From DASZHJ01 sp963735465 (lineage in GTDB: Bacteria > Pseudomonadota > Alphaproteobacteria > ATCC43930 > CGMCC-115725), in assembly GCA_963735465.1 (NCBI GenBank), contig CAVTLA010000002.1, positions 620,001-684,000 on the forward strand: a DNA stretch of 64,000 bases, in the 5' to 3' direction. Positions 61,821-64,000 of the stretch are shown one piece after another (position 1 is the stretch's first letter; each line of letters begins with the position of its first letter). The notes under the pieces are model-generated. The model made no database searches and was not told where the DNA came from. It saw only the letters and a list, made by a program, of their open reading frames with translations. The translations under genes and the position numbers were made by a program.

Positions 61821-63549
61821 TCAGAACCGCGCGGCGGCATTGAAGAGGACCTTGGTGGCCGCGTGGCCGCTGTCGCTGCCGGGCACCGTCTTGAGGGTGC
61901 GCGCGCCCTCGACGCCCATGGTGAGGTTGTGCGGCAGGGTCAGCCGGACGCCGAGGCCGGTGGAGGCGATCGCGAGCCCGCCGCCGGAGTTGGCGAACCG
62001 GTCCCAGATCTTCGCCGTATCGAAGAAGGTGTAGGGCTGCACCGTCGGCACGTAGTACTCGTCGAAATGCAGATCGTAGCGCAGCTCCGCCGAGCCGCCG
62101 AGGCCGTGGTCGCCGCTGAGCGCGCTCGGATCGTAGCCGCGGCCGATCTGATAGCCGCCGAAAGTGATCTGCTCCCCCACCACCAGGGGCGCGAAGGCGT
62201 ATTGCCCCTGGGCGTTCAGCGCCAGGGTCACCGGCCCGGTCAGCACCTGGATCCGGCGCAGATTGCCGGTGACCTTGGTGAAGTCGGTCTTGGCGCCGGG
62301 CCGCGACAGCTCCGGCGAGCCGTCGCCGGTGGCGCCCAGGATGGTGAGGCCCTGGGCCACGTCGACCGTCGCCGACGAGTTGCCGTACCAGAAGCCGTTC
62401 TGGGTGTAGGTCGCGGCGAGATCCGCCACCCGCCACTTGTCGTGGCTGAAGACCTGGCCGTCGAGCACGTTGACGGTGGCGTCCTGCACGGTGAAGCCGC
62501 CGTCGAGGTAGAAGCTCTGCTCCCGGGAGCGGATCACGGGATAGCTGAGGCGCGGCCCATAGGCCATGCTGTCCGTCGTGAGATCGGCGCCGGGGATGCC
62601 GGCGGGCGCGCCGCGGGAGATCGTGACCGAGCCGCTTCCGGTCAAGCCCGTCGGTGCCGATCGGATGCTGGTAGCGCGCGGAGCCCTGGATGCGCTGCTG
62701 CGGCTCCGGCGAGCTCTGCACGTTGAGGCCGAGCTGATCGCCGTCGTGCAGCGGCGAGTTCCATTCGACGTCGCCGCCGATCGTCCACTGACCGGTGAAT
62801 TTGGAGCCCCGGTTGTCGAAGTTGAGACCGCCGGTGAGCGGCTGCTCGGTGACGTTGACGGCGAGGTCCGAGGCACCGGGCTGATCCGGCGACGGCCGCA
62901 GCAGGCCCGAGGCGGTGACCCCCGGCAGATCGTTGCTGAGGAGAAGCCCGCGCTCCATCGGCTGAAGCTGCAGGGGCTTCGAGCCCAGCACCGGGCCCAG
63001 ATAGGAGGTGATGAGGTCGCGGACGCCGGGGTCGCCGCCGTCCACGGCGAGGCCGCTCACGTATCCCTCCACCACGTTGATGGTGAAGACGCCGTCGCCC
63101 ACGCGCTGGGGCGGCACGTAGGCGCGGGTGATGATGTAGCCGCGCGCGCGGTACTTCGCCTCGATCTCGTCGGCGATGTTGAGGATGTCGGCGAGGCTCA
63201 CTTCGTTGCCGATGAGCGGCTCGTAGAGCGCGCGCAGCTCCTCGGGCGAGAACACGGTGGCACCGGTGACCTTGATATCCCTGAGCTGAAAACGCAGCTC
63301 GTCCACCGCGCGCGGCACCGGCGAGCGCCGCGGCGTCTCGATGCTGAAATCGAAGTTGCTCTCCGGCGGCGGCTCCGGCAGCGGCCGGTCCCGGCCGGGC
63401 TCGACCGCTCCCGGCAGCGTGCGCGGCACCTGCGCCAGGGCGACGCCGGCGGAAAGCCAGACGCCCAGCAGCGCCGCCCCCACCATCAGCGCGGCCCCTG
63501 TGCGGCCGGCGCGCTCACGCGCCAGCCCTCCGCCTCTAGTCCACGCCAT
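61821..63549 (-). CDS. TpsB/ShlB-type two-partner secretion transporter, frameshifted
   Basis: Outer-membrane Omp85-superfamily exporter, about 575 residues after repair. Signal region GAALMVGAALLGVWLSAGVALAQ; POTRA-type domains at DELRFQLRDIKVTGATVFSPEELRALYEPLIGNEVSLADILNIADEIEAKYRARGYIITRAYVPPQ and INVVEGYVSGLAVDG; then the beta-barrel. The frame breaks near 62644 ('gacgggcttgaccgga'), where one extra t separates HPIGTDGL from TGSGSVTISRG. ATG 63549 was chosen; starts at 63570 and 63609 are possible. Ends AARF with terminal Phe. No TpsA cargo is in the window. Confidence 0.85.
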
Positions 63550-63781
63550 CCGTCCGCACCGTCCCCTCATCCCGGCCCGCGCATCCCCCGCGCCGGCGTC
63601 GATGGCCAAAAGGCCGGGAATGCCAAGGCCCTGGAATACCCTTCACAACCCAGGGCTTCAACAAGGAAGTACGCCTGTAACTGACCTGTCATGTCCCCCC
63701 GCCGGGCGCGGCCGCCGGGGTCCTGGACGGGTCTATTTTGTGATGGGCGCCAATCGGTCTGGAGACCCGCCAGGTCTCCGA

Positions 63782-64000
63782 TCAGCCAAAGGCTTCCTGC
63801 AGTGTCAGGTACAGCGCAACCAGGAATCCCGCGACCGTGGGCAGCACGACCAGGGATCCTCCCTCGTCGATCAACTCCGGGATCATGGCGTGAGCGACGA
63901 GGGCCAGCACGGCGCCCCCCGCCAGCGCCTCGGAGAAGACCGCCATCAGGGAGTCGGCGCCGCTGATGAAGGCCTTTCCCGCCCCCGCCGCGACCAGCCC
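63782..64000 (-). CDS. ZIP-family metal transporter C-terminus (partial, 5' end outside window)
   Basis: The last 72 residues of a membrane protein enter from the window edge. They end GADSLMAVFSEALAGGAVLALVAHAMIPELIDEGGSLVVLPTVAGFLVALYLTLQEAFG. The HAMIPEL-type helix after an AGGAVLA helix resembles the penultimate segment of ZIP metal transporters. The preceding 63610-63781 gap holds no recognisable feature. Confidence 0.6.
   Translation of the reverse strand, partial: GLVAAGAGKAFISGADSLMAVFSEALAGGAVLALVAHAMIPELIDEGGSLVVLPTVAGFLVALYLTLQEAFG

Noticed and set aside
1..64000. tRNA, rRNA, integrase or transposase genes
   Set aside because: None recognised on either strand.

Overview
This 64 kb window is high-GC bacterial chromosome, most likely from an alphaproteobacterium close to Rhodospirillales or Rhizobiales. 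The evidence is a DUF4170 protein, a complete yejABEF-type operon, a membrane-anchored cytochrome c552 divergent from kdsB-pheA, and several families of GC-rich palindromic intergenic repeats. I see no rRNA, tRNA, CRISPR array, transposase or phage gene. The species assignment is inference.

Layout. 1-2.5 kb is a leftward copper-handling operon (DUF2946, SCO, PCuAC chaperone, di-iron ferritin-like protein). 3-9.7 kb holds a phytase-like esterase, NudC, an alpha/beta hydrolase, an unknown membrane protein, a LigB-type dioxygenase and dodecin. 9.8-14.9 kb is a LysR-controlled aromatic catabolic operon (extradiol dioxygenase, flavin hydroxylase, MFS importer). 14.9-22 kb has cysK and then a module of slightly lower GC: an AfsR/COG3903-like regulator divergent from a Tat-exported multicopper oxidase, flanked by a 52-bp imperfect direct repeat, then an unknown membrane protein and an orphan HigA-like antitoxin. 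22-29 kb holds an orphan CoxL-like molybdoenzyme, DUF4170, YbjQ, pheA, kdsB, a cytochrome c and a HisN-type phosphatase. 29-35 kb is yejABEF and a LysR gene. 36-42 kb has a DcaP-like porin and a leftward iron operon (OprB-like porin, beta-propeller, EfeB, EfeO-like cupredoxin) behind a good Fur box. 42-55.7 kb is mixed metabolism: GhrA, MarR, M17 peptidase, GST, PheC-like protein, malate synthase, a peptide-binding protein, a CapV-like patatin, BKACE, an EF-hand protein, AraC, a HAD dehalogenase and a methyltransferase. 56-60 kb is an MBOAT/SGNH/TylF-type surface-modification cluster. 60-64 kb has a CHASE2 adenylate cyclase, a TpsB transporter and the end of a ZIP-family transporter.

Two window-wide patterns matter. 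First, ten genes are interrupted by single-base frame breaks. I count about 19, of which about 17 are one extra base, and all ten genes are otherwise intact. This looks like residual insertion errors in the sequence rather than gene decay, although the xdh-like gene alone carries eight. Second, intergenic gaps carry recurring palindromic elements: family A (five copies of about 95-120 bp), family B (two copies of about 145 bp), family C (two copies of about 80-90 bp), plus the 52-bp repeat and a 28-bp tandem array upstream of cytochrome c.

The most unusual candidate systems are the Fur-boxed porin/propeller/EfeB/cupredoxin operon, which lacks an EfeU permease here, and the regulator-oxidase module bounded by direct repeats.
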